Shown here one piece after another: positions 17,058 to 26,370 of a stretch of DNA of 36,613 nt (position 1 is the stretch's first letter; each line of letters opens with the position of its first letter). The notes under the pieces were generated by a model, which had not been told where the DNA came from, made no database searches, and worked only from the letters and a program-made list of their open reading frames with translations. The stretch covers positions 1 through 36,613 of the forward strand of contig SLCF01000086.1 of NCBI GenBank assembly GCA_007125955.1, in the 5' to 3' direction. The stretch comes from Bacteroidales bacterium. Its GTDB lineage: Bacteria > Bacteroidota > Bacteroidia > Bacteroidales > PUMT01. The translations under genes and the position numbers were made by a program.

Positions 17058-18368
17058 ATGATGGGAAATATAGTTGCCATTGTGGGAAGGCCCAATGTAG
17101 GCAAATCTACTCTTTTCAACCGTCTGACCGGGAGGCGCAAGGCTATAGTAGACAGCGAGTCCGGTGTAACAAGAGACAGGCATTACGGCAAAGCGGAATG
17201 GAACGGAAGGGAATTCCCGGTTGTCGATACCGGGGGTTATATAACCGACTCGGGTGATCTTTTTGAAGAGGAGATCAGAAAGCAGATATCAATTGCAATT
17301 GATGAGGCGGATGTTATAATTTTTGTGCTTGATGTTTTAAGCGGGATAACGGATATTGATGAATATTTTGCCGGCATTCTCAGAAAAACCGATAAAAAGG
17401 TCATTCCGGCAGTGAACAAGGTTGATAATTCCGAAAGGTATTATGATTCAAGTTTGTTCTACCGGCTTGGACTTGGTGAGATATACCCGGTATCAGCAAT
17501 TAACGGCAGCGGTACCGGAGAGTTGCTGGATGCAGTTGTAAAAGAGTTACCCGAAAAAGAGGCGCCTGAAGAGGAGGATGATCTTCCCCGCTTTGCTATA
17601 GTTGGAAGGCCCAATGTTGGCAAATCGTCTCTTCTGAACTCCCTTCTGGGAGAGGAGAGAAATATTGTTACCCCTCAGTCTGGGACTACACGCGATTCAA
17701 TATACTCAAGGTTCAATAAATTCAAATACGATTTCTACCTGGTCGATACTGCTGGACTGAGGAAGAAAACAAGGGTAAGGGAGAATATCGAGTTTTATTC
17801 TGTTCTGAGATCGATCAGGGTGATTGAAAATTCCGATGTATGCCTTCTTATGATTGATGCCTTACAGGGTATTGAATCACAGGATGTGAACATATTCAAC
17901 CTTGTTAAACGGAACAATAAAGCTGTAGTCATCCTTGTGAATAAATGGGACATGGTGGAAAAATCTTCTAATACTGCAAGAGACTATACAAAGGCTTTGA
18001 AAGAACGGATAACACCATTTGATGATGTGCCTGTACTTTTTATTTCGGCTGTTAACCGCCAGCGTATTTTCAGGGTACTGGAAACTGCCGTCAAGGTTTA
18101 TGACAATTACCGCAGACGTATTCCTACTCACGCACTCAACAAGCTTGTGCAGGAGGCAGTGGAGAACTTTCATCCTCCTTCCGCAAGAGGAAGGTATATC
18201 AGGATAAAGTATGCAACGCAGCTGCCTTCGCGTTCACCTGCATTTGTTTTTTTCTGTAATTACCCTGAGTATGTAAAAGACCCCTATAAACGTTACCTGG
18301 AGCACAGAATAAGGGAAAATTTCGATTTTTGCGGAGTTCCCCTGCAGATGTATTTCAGGAAAAAATAA
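17058..18368 (+). CDS. der: GTPase Der (EngA)
   Basis: The protein has tandem GTPase domains, each with GRPNVGKS (near the N-terminus and again about residue 180), DTGG and DTAG G3 motifs, and NKVD/NKWD G4 motifs. A C-terminal KH-like domain ends in the basic PLQMYFRKK. Der acts in assembly of the 50S subunit. I prefer the ATG at 17058 (another ATG follows at once at 17061); an upstream TTG would add two residues. It starts nine bases after era. The 70-base gap to the next gene holds no clear terminator. Confidence 0.97.
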   Translation: MMGNIVAIVGRPNVGKSTLFNRLTGRRKAIVDSESGVTRDRHYGKAEWNGREFPVVDTGGYITDSGDLFEEEIRKQISIAIDEADVIIFVLDVLSGITDIDEYFAGILRKTDKKVIPAVNKVDNSERYYDSSLFYRLGLGEIYPVSAINGSGTGELLDAVVKELPEKEAPEEEDDLPRFAIVGRPNVGKSSLLNSLLGEERNIVTPQSGTTRDSIYSRFNKFKYDFYLVDTAGLRKKTRVRENIEFYSVLRSIRVIENSDVCLLMIDALQGIESQDVNIFNLVKRNNKAVVILVNKWDMVEKSSNTARDYTKALKERITPFDDVPVLFISAVNRQRIFRVLETAVKVYDNYRRRIPTHALNKLVQEAVENFHPPSARGRYIRIKYATQLPSRSPAFVFFCNYPEYVKDPYKRYLEHRIRENFDFCGVPLQMYFRKK

Positions 18369-18438
18369 CCGTGCTACATTAATTAAACAGAGAAAACTTT
18401 TTCATTTTTGTTTTGTTTGAATCAGTTAAACAGATTAT

Positions 18439-19167
18439 ATGATTTTTACAGCAGATACCAAGATGGCAGACCTGGTGCATGCCAATCACCAGCTGCTTTA
18501 TGTTATGAACAGGTTCGGCATAAGCCTGGGATTCGGGGATAAGAGTGTTGAACATGTGTGTGAAGAGAGCGGAATTGAATCTGGTTTTTTCCTGGAGATA
18601 GCCAATGCCTTTCATGATGAGGAGTATTTTCCTCAAAAACAGCTTCAAAACTACTCTGTTTCACAAATAGTCGACTACCTTAAAAAGACCCACCATTTTT
18701 ATCTTATGGAGAGAGTTCCCGAAATTGAAGGGCTTATACAAATCATGATCAGCAAAGAAACCTCCCATAAAAAAAGCCTGGAGCTTGTAAGGAGTTTTTT
18801 CGGTGAGTACAGTGATGAGTTGTCTGCCCACATAAAACATGAAGACGAGATAGTTTTTCCCTATGCACTTGAGCTGGAAGATTTTTGTAAGAGATTGGAA
18901 AAAGCCGGAAAACCTCCTTCAATTATCAGGGGATACTCAATGGAAAAATTCATAGAGGAGCACGGAGATTTGGTGGAGAAGCTTTATGACCTGAAAAATA
19001 TTATAATCAAGTATATGCCTCCTGTTGATAACCATAATCTTGCCAATCACGTTTTGTTTGATCTCTTCAGCTTAGAAAAGGATGTCCGGGATCATTCCAG
19101 GATTGAGGAAAAGATTATGGTGCCAAAGGTAATTGAGATGGAGAAGTTGATATCCGGCATTAAATAA
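18439..19167 (+). CDS. Hemerythrin-domain (RIC/ScdA-like) di-iron protein
   Basis: This 242-residue, mainly helical protein has an N-terminal region (about 1-60) like the DUF542/ScdA_N part of iron-centre repair proteins, but the usual Cys-Cys is replaced (GISLGFGDKSVEHVCEE). A hemerythrin-like four-helix bundle with a plausible di-iron ligand set follows: His85/86, His131-xxx-Glu135 in HIKHEDE, His175, and His219-xxx-Glu223. Relatives sense or carry oxygen or nitric oxide, or repair damaged Fe-S clusters. It stops 12 bases before a LuxR-type regulator, and pairing suggests a shared role in redox or NO response; this is inference. Confidence 0.85.
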   Translation: MIFTADTKMADLVHANHQLLYVMNRFGISLGFGDKSVEHVCEESGIESGFFLEIANAFHDEEYFPQKQLQNYSVSQIVDYLKKTHHFYLMERVPEIEGLIQIMISKETSHKKSLELVRSFFGEYSDELSAHIKHEDEIVFPYALELEDFCKRLEKAGKPPSIIRGYSMEKFIEEHGDLVEKLYDLKNIIIKYMPPVDNHNLANHVLFDLFSLEKDVRDHSRIEEKIMVPKVIEMEKLISGIK

Positions 19168-19179
19168 AAGGTTCCCGTT

Positions 19180-19776
19180 ATGCCCCAATTTTCGGTATTA
19201 ATATGTGAAGGTTCCTATATTGTCAGGAAAGGTTTGGTGAAATTGCTTAAGGAAACAAATAAAACCCTCACGGTCAGAGAGGCTGCTGATGTTGAATCAT
19301 TTATGTCTGTTCTCGGGTATTATGAGCCGGATATTATAATAATCAATCCTGATCTGTTCGGGTCAGGCAATAAACTGATTCGGGAGTTGCCTGAAAAATT
19401 CCGGGGAAGGGCAATTGCGTTAAGCAGTGAAGAGAAACGGGAAAATATCTCACTTTTCCCCCAAACTCTTTTGTACAGTGACTCAAAAAGTACCATACTT
19501 GAAAAAGTAAGGAAAGTATACGGAACAGTTAAAGGCTGCAGGGGGGCGAATAAGATGCGCGGAACTGTGATTACCGAACGGGAGAAGTTGATTGTGAGGT
19601 ATATAGCATTAGGGTTAACCAACAGGGAAATTGCAGAAAAGTTATTTATCAGCACTCATACCGTTGTCACGCACAGGAAAAACATAACCCGCAAACTGGG
19701 TATCAAAACGGTATCCGGACTAACAGTATATGCTATCCTCAATAACCTGATCAATATTGAAGATATAAATAAATGA
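19180..19776 (+). CDS. LuxR/NarL-type transcriptional regulator with degenerate receiver
   Basis: This 198-residue protein has the response-regulator layout: a receiver-like domain (about 4-118) and a LuxR-type helix-turn-helix (about 128-190, with TEREKLIVRYIALGLTNREI and STHTVVTHRKNITRKLG). The receiver has lost its chemistry. The acidic pair at the end of strand 1 is Glu10-Gly11, the phospho-acceptor position at the end of strand 3 is Asn56 (IIIINPD), and the conserved Lys is absent (LLYSDS). It probably works without phosphorylation. It is co-transcribed with the hemerythrin gene 12 bases upstream, which makes that protein a candidate signal source. Confidence 0.88.
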   Translation: MPQFSVLICEGSYIVRKGLVKLLKETNKTLTVREAADVESFMSVLGYYEPDIIIINPDLFGSGNKLIRELPEKFRGRAIALSSEEKRENISLFPQTLLYSDSKSTILEKVRKVYGTVKGCRGANKMRGTVITEREKLIVRYIALGLTNREIAEKLFISTHTVVTHRKNITRKLGIKTVSGLTVYAILNNLINIEDINK

Positions 19777-19864
19777 TTATCCTGAAGATCCTTTAAATCT
19801 CCGGAATGATTAACACCTTCCTTTGTCCCGTCTGCCCGCAATCTGTTTATACAAATTAAACCGG

Positions 19865-22800
19865 TTAAACTTTTATCCCCATGAAAAGCACGTCATCCAC
19901 CTGTTCGTGATCTCCCTTCCACAGGTAAAAATTGTTCTTAATGAACTTGTACTGGTCTTCCATCTGTTTATCGCATATATCGGAGATGAGATTCTTAAGT
20001 TTTACCATTTTGAATTTTTTTCCGTGGGGACCTCCGAACTGGTCAGGGAAGCCATCAGAGAACATATAGACAATATCGCCGGGGTTGAGCTGGAATGATT
20101 GATTATCAAAAGTTTTGTTTTCCATTACAAAACCGCCGATAGAGTTTCTGCTGCCTCTAAGGTAAATTAGTTCAGAGTTTTGCAATATTATTATCGGGCG
20201 CATTGCAGACGCAAAGCGCATGAATTTTGTTTTGACATCTATCTCACAAACCGTTATATCCATCCCGTCAACTGAGTTGAGGTTTTTGTCGATGTTCTGG
20301 TTAAGTGTACTGGTTATCTCCATGTCAAGTGTTTTAAGAACATCAGCAGGAGAATTAACGTCTTTACGCATGCAGATATCTTTTATGAGCGTTGTTCCTA
20401 TCATTGACATGAAAGCCCCAGGAACACCGTGTCCGGTAGAGTCGGCACACACCACAACGAATTTTTCCTTATTAACCATATCGAACCAGTAGAAGTCCCC
20501 ACTCACTATATCTCTTGGCTGGTAAAAAATGAATGATGATGAAAAATTCTCCTGCAGTTTATCAAAGGAGGGTAATATGCTTGCCTGGATCCGCTGCGCA
20601 TAGTTAATACTGTCGGTTATATCCCGGTTTTTGGTTTCTATTTCATCCCTCTGCTTCACTACCTCCTTCGTCCTTATAGCCAGCTCATTTTCAATATGCT
20701 CCTTCTCTTTCCTGAGCTTGTGTTCTCTTATTTTTACGTACAAACGCAATGATATGCCAATAATTAATGCAATACCCAGGTAGAAATACCATTTTTTCCA
20801 TAAAGGTTTACCTATGGTGATATTGAGTGTGAAAGGCTCTTCATTGTACATCCCTTCCGAATTGTATGCCCTGAGCAAAAAAGTATATTCACCGTCGTCT
20901 ATCCTGGGATAATAGGCAAACTGCATATCTGTCGGCGAAGACCAGTCGAAATCGTATCCCTCCAGCTTATAGCGGTATTTAACCTGTTCCGGATTTGTAT
21001 AGTCAAGCCCTATAAAATCTATTCTCAGCCTGTAACTGCCATAGGGAAGTATCACCTCCTCATGGATACTTTTTTCATCATCCGAAACCTGTATGGAAGT
21101 TATATTAATAATGGGAGGATTATCAGGTGCATTCTCCCTGCTTCCGTCGAATATTACCAGCCCCTTAGTTGTTCCGAAAAGCAGCTTTCCGTCCCTGTCC
21201 CTGAAAAAACTGTTGTAATTTGAACTTCCTTCAATACCGTTTTCATTTCCAAAAACCCTTATAAAATCATTCCGCGTATTTATCCGGCTTATTCCATGCC
21301 TGTGGCCAATCCATACATAACCGTGATGATCTGTTATAAGACTGTAGCAGTAATTGCTTGCAAGTCCTTCATCAATGGTGAAATGTTTTATTGTATCTGA
21401 GTAAATCTTAATCGCTCCGTTACCGTCTGTTGCAGCCCAGATGTCACCGTTTTTATCCTCTGCAACTGCAGTAAAGTTAAGGTCAATATTAGAAAGAAAC
21501 AGATCCCTCCTGGTAGTGAGATTAATAGGACCTTTGCTGCGTGTAGCCGCCCAGATGTATCCTTTGCTGTCCTGGTGAAGGTCCCTTATAAAATTGTAGG
21601 GCAGTCCCTGATCAGTACCCAACCTTTCCGTCTCTCCTGTATTAAGATTGAAGCGGAATACGCCCCCGTTGGTTGCCATCCATAGTTCATTTCTAATGCT
21701 GTCAGTAAGCAGGTAATTGACTGAATTTTCCGATGAGTTGCGTGACGAAAAGTAGAGGGCTGCCTCGCCGGTTTGCGTGTCAAACCTGTACAATCCGCTC
21801 TGATGCGTTCCTGCCCATAAAGTACCTTCCTCCCCCGCGGCAAGTGCCGTAAATTCATCCCGTGGCAGGCCCTTTCCCGGAGGGAAAAACCCGGTCTCCG
21901 TCGGATCTTCCGGATTCATTTTAAGTATCCCCTGTTCACCACCCAGCCAATAATATCCTTCATGATATGCAACAGCAAGCACATTTTCCCCGAAATCCGC
22001 ATGAGGTTCCGGATATATTGAAATTGCCTCATCGTTCAGAAGTGATATACCGTTTCCGTAAGTAGCAAACCAGTATATTCCTTCATTATCCTGAAAGACC
22101 TGTTTTATCATATTACCCGGCAGTCCGTTATCAGATGAATACTGTATTACCCTGTCATCTTCTTCGGCACCTTTTACAATCCTGTAAGCCCCGTTACCGA
22201 AAGTGCTTAACCAGACATCTTCCTTATTGTCAATAAAAATATGCTCAACATCTATTCCCGTTAGCCCCCATTTATCACCTGCGTTCACTGCGCTGAAAGA
22301 ACCGGATTCCCAATCTTCAGCATACAGTTTGAAAACGCCTCTGTTAGTACCTGTCAGAAATGCTTCTTGATTATCCAGGTATTTTATAGCCTTTATGCTG
22401 ACCGCGGGAATTTCCTCAATTTGCCCTGTTATGGCAGGTGCACGGTCACTGTCGTATTCATAAAGGAAAAGACCTTCGGATGTTCCCGCAAGAAGCCTTT
22501 CTCCGGATATCAGATAAACAGAATTGAGCATCATTTCGGAAAACTCCTCACTGAAGATCTCAACTGTCATATCTTTGCTTATACGGATAAGACCGTCTCT
22601 CTGACTTGCAACAATAATATTTCCCAGCGGGTCTTCATGAAAGCCTGTTATTGTAGTCCTAACCTGTTCATTTTCAATAAGGGTGAAGTTTCTCCCGTCA
22701 TAAACAGTGATTTGTCCGTTGTTAAACCCGAACCACATCCTGTTGTCACTGGCGGTATAAGTTGATGTAGCCAGATCTGCCGGAATATTTTCTTGTCCTC

Positions 22801-23026
22801 CATTAGCCAAAAAGGTGAGTCCGTTAAAACGGCAAAGTCCGGGACCCGCCCCAAACCACATAAAACCGGCTGGGTCCTGGTTTATTGTGTATACAAATGA
22901 GTTGCAAATTCCACTCTCCACTCCGTAGTTCCTGAAGTTCAGCAGTTGTGGGTGTGAGTTGAAGATTACCGAGAAGCCAAGAATTATAGAAAGTATAATT
23001 GATTTGTAATTACTGTCTGTTAGCAT
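19865..23026 (-). CDS. Propeller sensor with SpoIIE/PP2C phosphatase output
   Basis: The protein has 1053 residues. A signal anchor or signal peptide (about 8-24) is followed by roughly 600 residues of repeated beta-propeller blades of the two-component-regulator propeller type (recurring D..G..W.G/AT..G...). A Y_Y_Y domain (about 640-738), one membrane helix (about 747-764), a coiled coil (765-805) and a cytoplasmic SpoIIE-type PP2C phosphatase come next. The phosphatase metal-binding motifs are GDFYWFD (844-850), CADSTGHGVPGAF (860-872), FSDGFPDQ (991-998) and Asp1044-Asp1045. The sensor half is the one found in hybrid histidine kinases, but the output is a Ser/Thr phosphatase, which elsewhere acts on anti-sigma antagonists. 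It is the last gene of the surface-protein cluster, 20 bases after its neighbour. No anti-sigma partner is in the window. Confidence 0.9.
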   Translation of the reverse strand: MLTDSNYKSIILSIILGFSVIFNSHPQLLNFRNYGVESGICNSFVYTINQDPAGFMWFGAGPGLCRFNGLTFLANGGQENIPADLATSTYTASDNRMWFGFNNGQITVYDGRNFTLIENEQVRTTITGFHEDPLGNIIVASQRDGLIRISKDMTVEIFSEEFSEMMLNSVYLISGERLLAGTSEGLFLYEYDSDRAPAITGQIEEIPAVSIKAIKYLDNQEAFLTGTNRGVFKLYAEDWESGSFSAVNAGDKWGLTGIDVEHIFIDNKEDVWLSTFGNGAYRIVKGAEEDDRVIQYSSDNGLPGNMIKQVFQDNEGIYWFATYGNGISLLNDEAISIYPEPHADFGENVLAVAYHEGYYWLGGEQGILKMNPEDPTETGFFPPGKGLPRDEFTALAAGEEGTLWAGTHQSGLYRFDTQTGEAALYFSSRNSSENSVNYLLTDSIRNELWMATNGGVFRFNLNTGETERLGTDQGLPYNFIRDLHQDSKGYIWAATRSKGPINLTTRRDLFLSNIDLNFTAVAEDKNGDIWAATDGNGAIKIYSDTIKHFTIDEGLASNYCYSLITDHHGYVWIGHRHGISRINTRNDFIRVFGNENGIEGSSNYNSFFRDRDGKLLFGTTKGLVIFDGSRENAPDNPPIINITSIQVSDDEKSIHEEVILPYGSYRLRIDFIGLDYTNPEQVKYRYKLEGYDFDWSSPTDMQFAYYPRIDDGEYTFLLRAYNSEGMYNEEPFTLNITIGKPLWKKWYFYLGIALIIGISLRLYVKIREHKLRKEKEHIENELAIRTKEVVKQRDEIETKNRDITDSINYAQRIQASILPSFDKLQENFSSSFIFYQPRDIVSGDFYWFDMVNKEKFVVVCADSTGHGVPGAFMSMIGTTLIKDICMRKDVNSPADVLKTLDMEITSTLNQNIDKNLNSVDGMDITVCEIDVKTKFMRFASAMRPIIILQNSELIYLRGSRNSIGGFVMENKTFDNQSFQLNPGDIVYMFSDGFPDQFGGPHGKKFKMVKLKNLISDICDKQMEDQYKFIKNNFYLWKGDHEQVDDVLFMGIKV

Positions 23027-23046
23027 TTTTTAAATATTAATAACAT

Positions 23047-24018
23047 TTACTCCCTTCTTCTTACACCAATGCTGTACTTGTACTGGGGAATTCCGCCGAT
23101 AGGTACAACGAAAAAGGGTTGCAGCTCGCCATACTGGTTCCTTATATTTATTACCACGTTGTTATTCCTGATAACTGGTGCTTTAAGCTTGTGGAACTGG
23201 ATATCAAGTGTTGACCCCCTCTCTTCGGGAAAGATATCAAATTCATCCACAACCCATTCGTCATCGCCAGAGACGTTGAGGTGCTTTCCCTGCCGCTCTG
23301 TTGAGACAACCCGTATTTCCCCGTCGTAATCCCAGTCGAAATTGGATACTTTAAGCGAAACGGTTTCTTCATCTATAAAAGGGAATATCCGGGAAAGCTG
23401 CTCCGGATCGTTCCAGAGTCTGAAAGTGTAGCTGTATGCAAAAGCATTTCCACCTTCCACCGGCACATTCCGGTCCGTTTCAGTTGACATATAATATCTG
23501 TAAAGGTTTCCGTCATCACCTTCAATTCCCTGGGCAATTACCTTCAGAATGTATCCGCCGAATTTTTCCACGTATTCACCCTCCATAGGATTGAAAGGCC
23601 CGAAAGTGTACCATTTTTCAAGGTATTCGGGTTCGCTGCCGAATGTCCTGGAGACAAGCAGGTTGCCGCTCCTGTAATTCCCGACCGGCTCGGTTTCCTG
23701 TGCATCCGGATTCGACCACGCCTGATCTCCGCCGTATATTGAGAAGTTTACCCTGGTGTCCCAGTAGCCGTTTATCTCATCTATTGACGGGGAACCTGTG
23801 CCCGGGTTATAGACTCTTATATAGACAGGTTCATTGTGTTCTTCAGGTATAAGGAAAAAAAATGTTTGTGTGAAGTTGTCATCGCCCCAGGAGGGACATG
23901 CATCTCCACCAAAAGTGACAAGGTAGGGGATGTTCTCATCTTCTGTGGGTACAGGCTGTGCCTGGGTGGAGCCTGCAAGGCTGATAAGCAGCAGGGCCGG
24001 CAGAATAACTTTTTTCAT
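23047..24018 (-). CDS. Unrecognised secreted beta-rich protein
   Basis: The ATG at 24018 gives MKKVILPALLLISLAGSTQAQ, a clean signal peptide; the upstream in-frame start at 24039 would overlap the previous gene and place seven residues before it. The mature protein of about 300 residues is rich in aromatic and acidic residues and Gly/Pro turns, looks all-beta, and has no family I recognise. There is no C-terminal T9SS sorting domain; it ends SIGVRRRE. It contains at most one cysteine pair candidate (Cys near GGDACPSW). The gene sits between the PD40/PKD gene (17 bases) and the propeller-phosphatase gene (20 bases), so it is part of the operon and likely faces the periplasm or cell surface. 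Confidence 0.8.
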   Translation of the reverse strand: MKKVILPALLLISLAGSTQAQPVPTEDENIPYLVTFGGDACPSWGDDNFTQTFFFLIPEEHNEPVYIRVYNPGTGSPSIDEINGYWDTRVNFSIYGGDQAWSNPDAQETEPVGNYRSGNLLVSRTFGSEPEYLEKWYTFGPFNPMEGEYVEKFGGYILKVIAQGIEGDDGNLYRYYMSTETDRNVPVEGGNAFAYSYTFRLWNDPEQLSRIFPFIDEETVSLKVSNFDWDYDGEIRVVSTERQGKHLNVSGDDEWVVDEFDIFPEERGSTLDIQFHKLKAPVIRNNNVVINIRNQYGELQPFFVVPIGGIPQYKYSIGVRRRE

Positions 24019-24035
24019 ATTAATTGTTTCTGTTA

Positions 24036-25439
24036 TCATTCTTCTTCAAGTATAACAATAGTTTTATAAACACAAGCTTTTCTTTCGCCAAAAGGCGAAT
24101 CAGGAGAAGAGGTAACACCGAGCGTTACGATATATTCACCGGGATGTTCGTAAGCATGTTCAGCAATATTTCCCGAATACTTTGTTCCGTCACCCATATC
24201 CCAGTAAAATTCTTCAATCTGGAAGTTCTTTAAAAATGTATATCTGCTGTCGAAGGTTACGCTTTCATCCACAAAAGCCGTGTCCGGAGATGTAATATAA
24301 GGTTGCTCGATATTTTCAAGCAGAAACTCATAAGAGGCCATTTCTGTCATCACCTCCCCGGTTATTTTATCCATTACGTTCAGGGTTATTATGTATGTGC
24401 CGGTTGTATCGAAGCAGTGTTCAGCTTCCAGTCCGTGAATAATCGTTCCGTCGCCCATATCCCATTCGAAATAAAAACCGGTTGTGTCCACATTCTCCCC
24501 TCTTTTTTCATAGAATATAAAGCAGTAGTCGTTTTCCTTCAGGCTGTCACACTGCGTGAAAAGAGGAAAGGTTGAATGAAAGTGATAAAGGTTGTCGCTG
24601 CCTTCCCTGTTAGAGGAAAAGTAACCCTCATCCAGGTTTTCTCCGGCAATATAACCGAAATCGTCGTAGTCAGAATTGAACGGCTCGGGGAGGGGGACAG
24701 GCGGCATCCACTCCCCGTTCCTGTAATCCGAGTAATATATATCCAGACTCTTTTTCTCGTTATGATCCGATGAAAAGTAGAGTCTTCCATTAGGATGTAT
24801 AAAGGGAAATTTTTCGTTACCGGGTGAATTTATGGTACTGCCGATGTTCATGGGAGGCCCCCAGGCATCCCCTTCAATTGTACAGGTATATATATCCAGT
24901 CCGCCATATCCTCCGGGCATGTCACTTGTAAAATAGAGTGTTTTCCCGTCCCGGCTTATGACCGGATGACCTACGTTGTAATCAATGCTGTTGTAAGGGA
25001 AGGGGGTTATATCTCTCCAGCTGCCGTTAATATAGCTGGCAATGAATATCCCCAGCCTGGGCTCATCTCTTCCCCTGGCTGGAATGTTGCGGGTGAAATA
25101 TACGGTGTTTCCGTCAGCGGAGAAACTTGCAGGTCCGTCATGAAAATTGCTTGAGAGCTCTCTTGATAGCATTGAAGGGGATTTCCATCCCTTTTCATCT
25201 TCTTTTTCGGTGTAAAAAATATTGAAAAAGTTTTCCCCCTCCTCAGTAAGCCTTGCTATCAAAAAGCTGGTTGTACGGTTGGATGTAAAGGCTATTCCAT
25301 TCCTGTAGAATGCCGGCGAAAAATCATCAAAACTTTCACTGCTTACGGGCACGCGCTCAATGCTGTAAAACTCCTGACCGCCGGATAACCGGCAGGCAAG
25401 TATTAAAATAAGCCCTGCTGTTATTATCTTTTTACACAT
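24036..25439 (-). CDS. PD40-propeller protein with two PKD domains
   Basis: The 467-residue exported protein begins MCKKIITAGLILILACRLSG; Cys16 might be a lipidated residue, though the lipobox (ILAC) is not ideal. Residues 30-290 carry WD40-like PD40 repeats (PAFYRNGIAFTSNR, PASFSADGNTVYFTR, PVISRDGKTLYFTSD, PFIHPNGRLYFSSD). Two PKD domains follow (about 300-376 and 380-462), each with the hallmark WDMGDGT. PorE-like T9SS proteins pair PD40 repeats with an OmpA domain; here PKD domains stand in its place and there is no peptidoglycan-binding OmpA motif. It lies three bases after the PorP/SprF-like gene. A scaffold or carbohydrate/protein-binding role at the envelope is inferred. Confidence 0.85.
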   Translation of the reverse strand: MCKKIITAGLILILACRLSGGQEFYSIERVPVSSESFDDFSPAFYRNGIAFTSNRTTSFLIARLTEEGENFFNIFYTEKEDEKGWKSPSMLSRELSSNFHDGPASFSADGNTVYFTRNIPARGRDEPRLGIFIASYINGSWRDITPFPYNSIDYNVGHPVISRDGKTLYFTSDMPGGYGGLDIYTCTIEGDAWGPPMNIGSTINSPGNEKFPFIHPNGRLYFSSDHNEKKSLDIYYSDYRNGEWMPPVPLPEPFNSDYDDFGYIAGENLDEGYFSSNREGSDNLYHFHSTFPLFTQCDSLKENDYCFIFYEKRGENVDTTGFYFEWDMGDGTIIHGLEAEHCFDTTGTYIITLNVMDKITGEVMTEMASYEFLLENIEQPYITSPDTAFVDESVTFDSRYTFLKNFQIEEFYWDMGDGTKYSGNIAEHAYEHPGEYIVTLGVTSSPDSPFGERKACVYKTIVILEEE

Positions 25440-25442
25440 TTC

Positions 25443-26354
25443 TTAAAAATATCTCGGATTTACCGCCCTTCCCCGGTAAATAAAATCGTATATCAGCATT
25501 ATTTCGTGTGATCCGTTGTTATATTTATTTAGTGTTCCGAGTGAATGGTCGTATGTATATCCTATTCTTAACTGGTCGTTGATCTGGAACTTTACAAGTC
25601 CAACCACCACATCCTCTATCCTGTATGATCCTCCCACCCAAAGGAAATTCCCGAAAATGAAGGAAAGGTTGGCGTCAACCTGGAGGGGATTTTCCCTGTC
25701 GTATTTTATAAGGAGTGAGGGTTTGATCCTGAATCCCTGATTGCCAAGCACAATGCCTGAAGTGAAAAGGTAGTTGTAGTTTTTCGGGTCGTGGTAAACG
25801 GATACCTTCCCGTTGCTGAGACTGTCGCTCAGGAACATCGGTATGGAAGCGCCGGCAAAGAAATGATTTGTATGGTAATAAATTCCAAAACCGAAATTAG
25901 GGATTATATCCTGAGAAGACTCTGTAAAGGAGATGTCTCCGGGGTCATGGACGTTTAATTCATTCCAGTTGGCATTTCTTATAGTAAGCCCGCCCTTTAA
26001 TCCGAATGCCAGTCTTCCCCTTCCGGCATTGAATCTCCAGGCATAGTTTGTGAATATACTCAAATTGTTGCGGACATCGATCTTTTCGTTGAATACCAGC
26101 AAGCCAAGTGCAATATTCCGGTTTCTGAGCGGTGTGTGTGTGCTGAAGGTCTGGCTCACCGGTGCTCCTTCAAATCCCACCCATTGATTGCGGTATCCGG
26201 CAGATATATTAAGAGCATCACGGCTTCCTGCATATGCCGGGTTCAGAGCCAGTCCGTTTAGCATATACTGGCTGTAAACCGGGAACAGGTGCTGCGCAAT
26301 ATTATTGCAGTTAATTAAAAACAGTCCGGCTAATATGATTATAACTTTCTTCAC
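25443..26354 (-). CDS. PorP/SprF family T9SS outer-membrane protein
   Basis: This 303-residue protein has a signal peptide (about 1-20) and the family's opening FPVYSQYMLNGLALNPAYAG, then NISAGYRNQWVGFEGAP, followed by alternating strands of a beta-barrel ending YDFIYRGRAVNPRYF. SprF of Flavobacterium johnsoniae is required to place the adhesin SprB on the surface, and PorP belongs to the type IX secretion machinery of Porphyromonas. Genes of this family commonly follow genes for proteins with type B sorting domains, exactly as here (16 bases after the large surface-protein gene). It most likely serves that protein rather than the core secretion machine. Confidence 0.93.
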   Translation of the reverse strand: MKKVIIILAGLFLINCNNIAQHLFPVYSQYMLNGLALNPAYAGSRDALNISAGYRNQWVGFEGAPVSQTFSTHTPLRNRNIALGLLVFNEKIDVRNNLSIFTNYAWRFNAGRGRLAFGLKGGLTIRNANWNELNVHDPGDISFTESSQDIIPNFGFGIYYHTNHFFAGASIPMFLSDSLSNGKVSVYHDPKNYNYLFTSGIVLGNQGFRIKPSLLIKYDRENPLQVDANLSFIFGNFLWVGGSYRIEDVVVGLVKFQINDQLRIGYTYDHSLGTLNKYNNGSHEIMLIYDFIYRGRAVNPRYF

Positions 26355-26370
26355 TTTTTCACTCTTCGGA

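Noticed and set aside
19777-19864. Terminator between the convergent LuxR-type and SpoIIE-type genes
   Set aside because: Only short imperfect pairings are present; no stem followed by a T-run on either strand.
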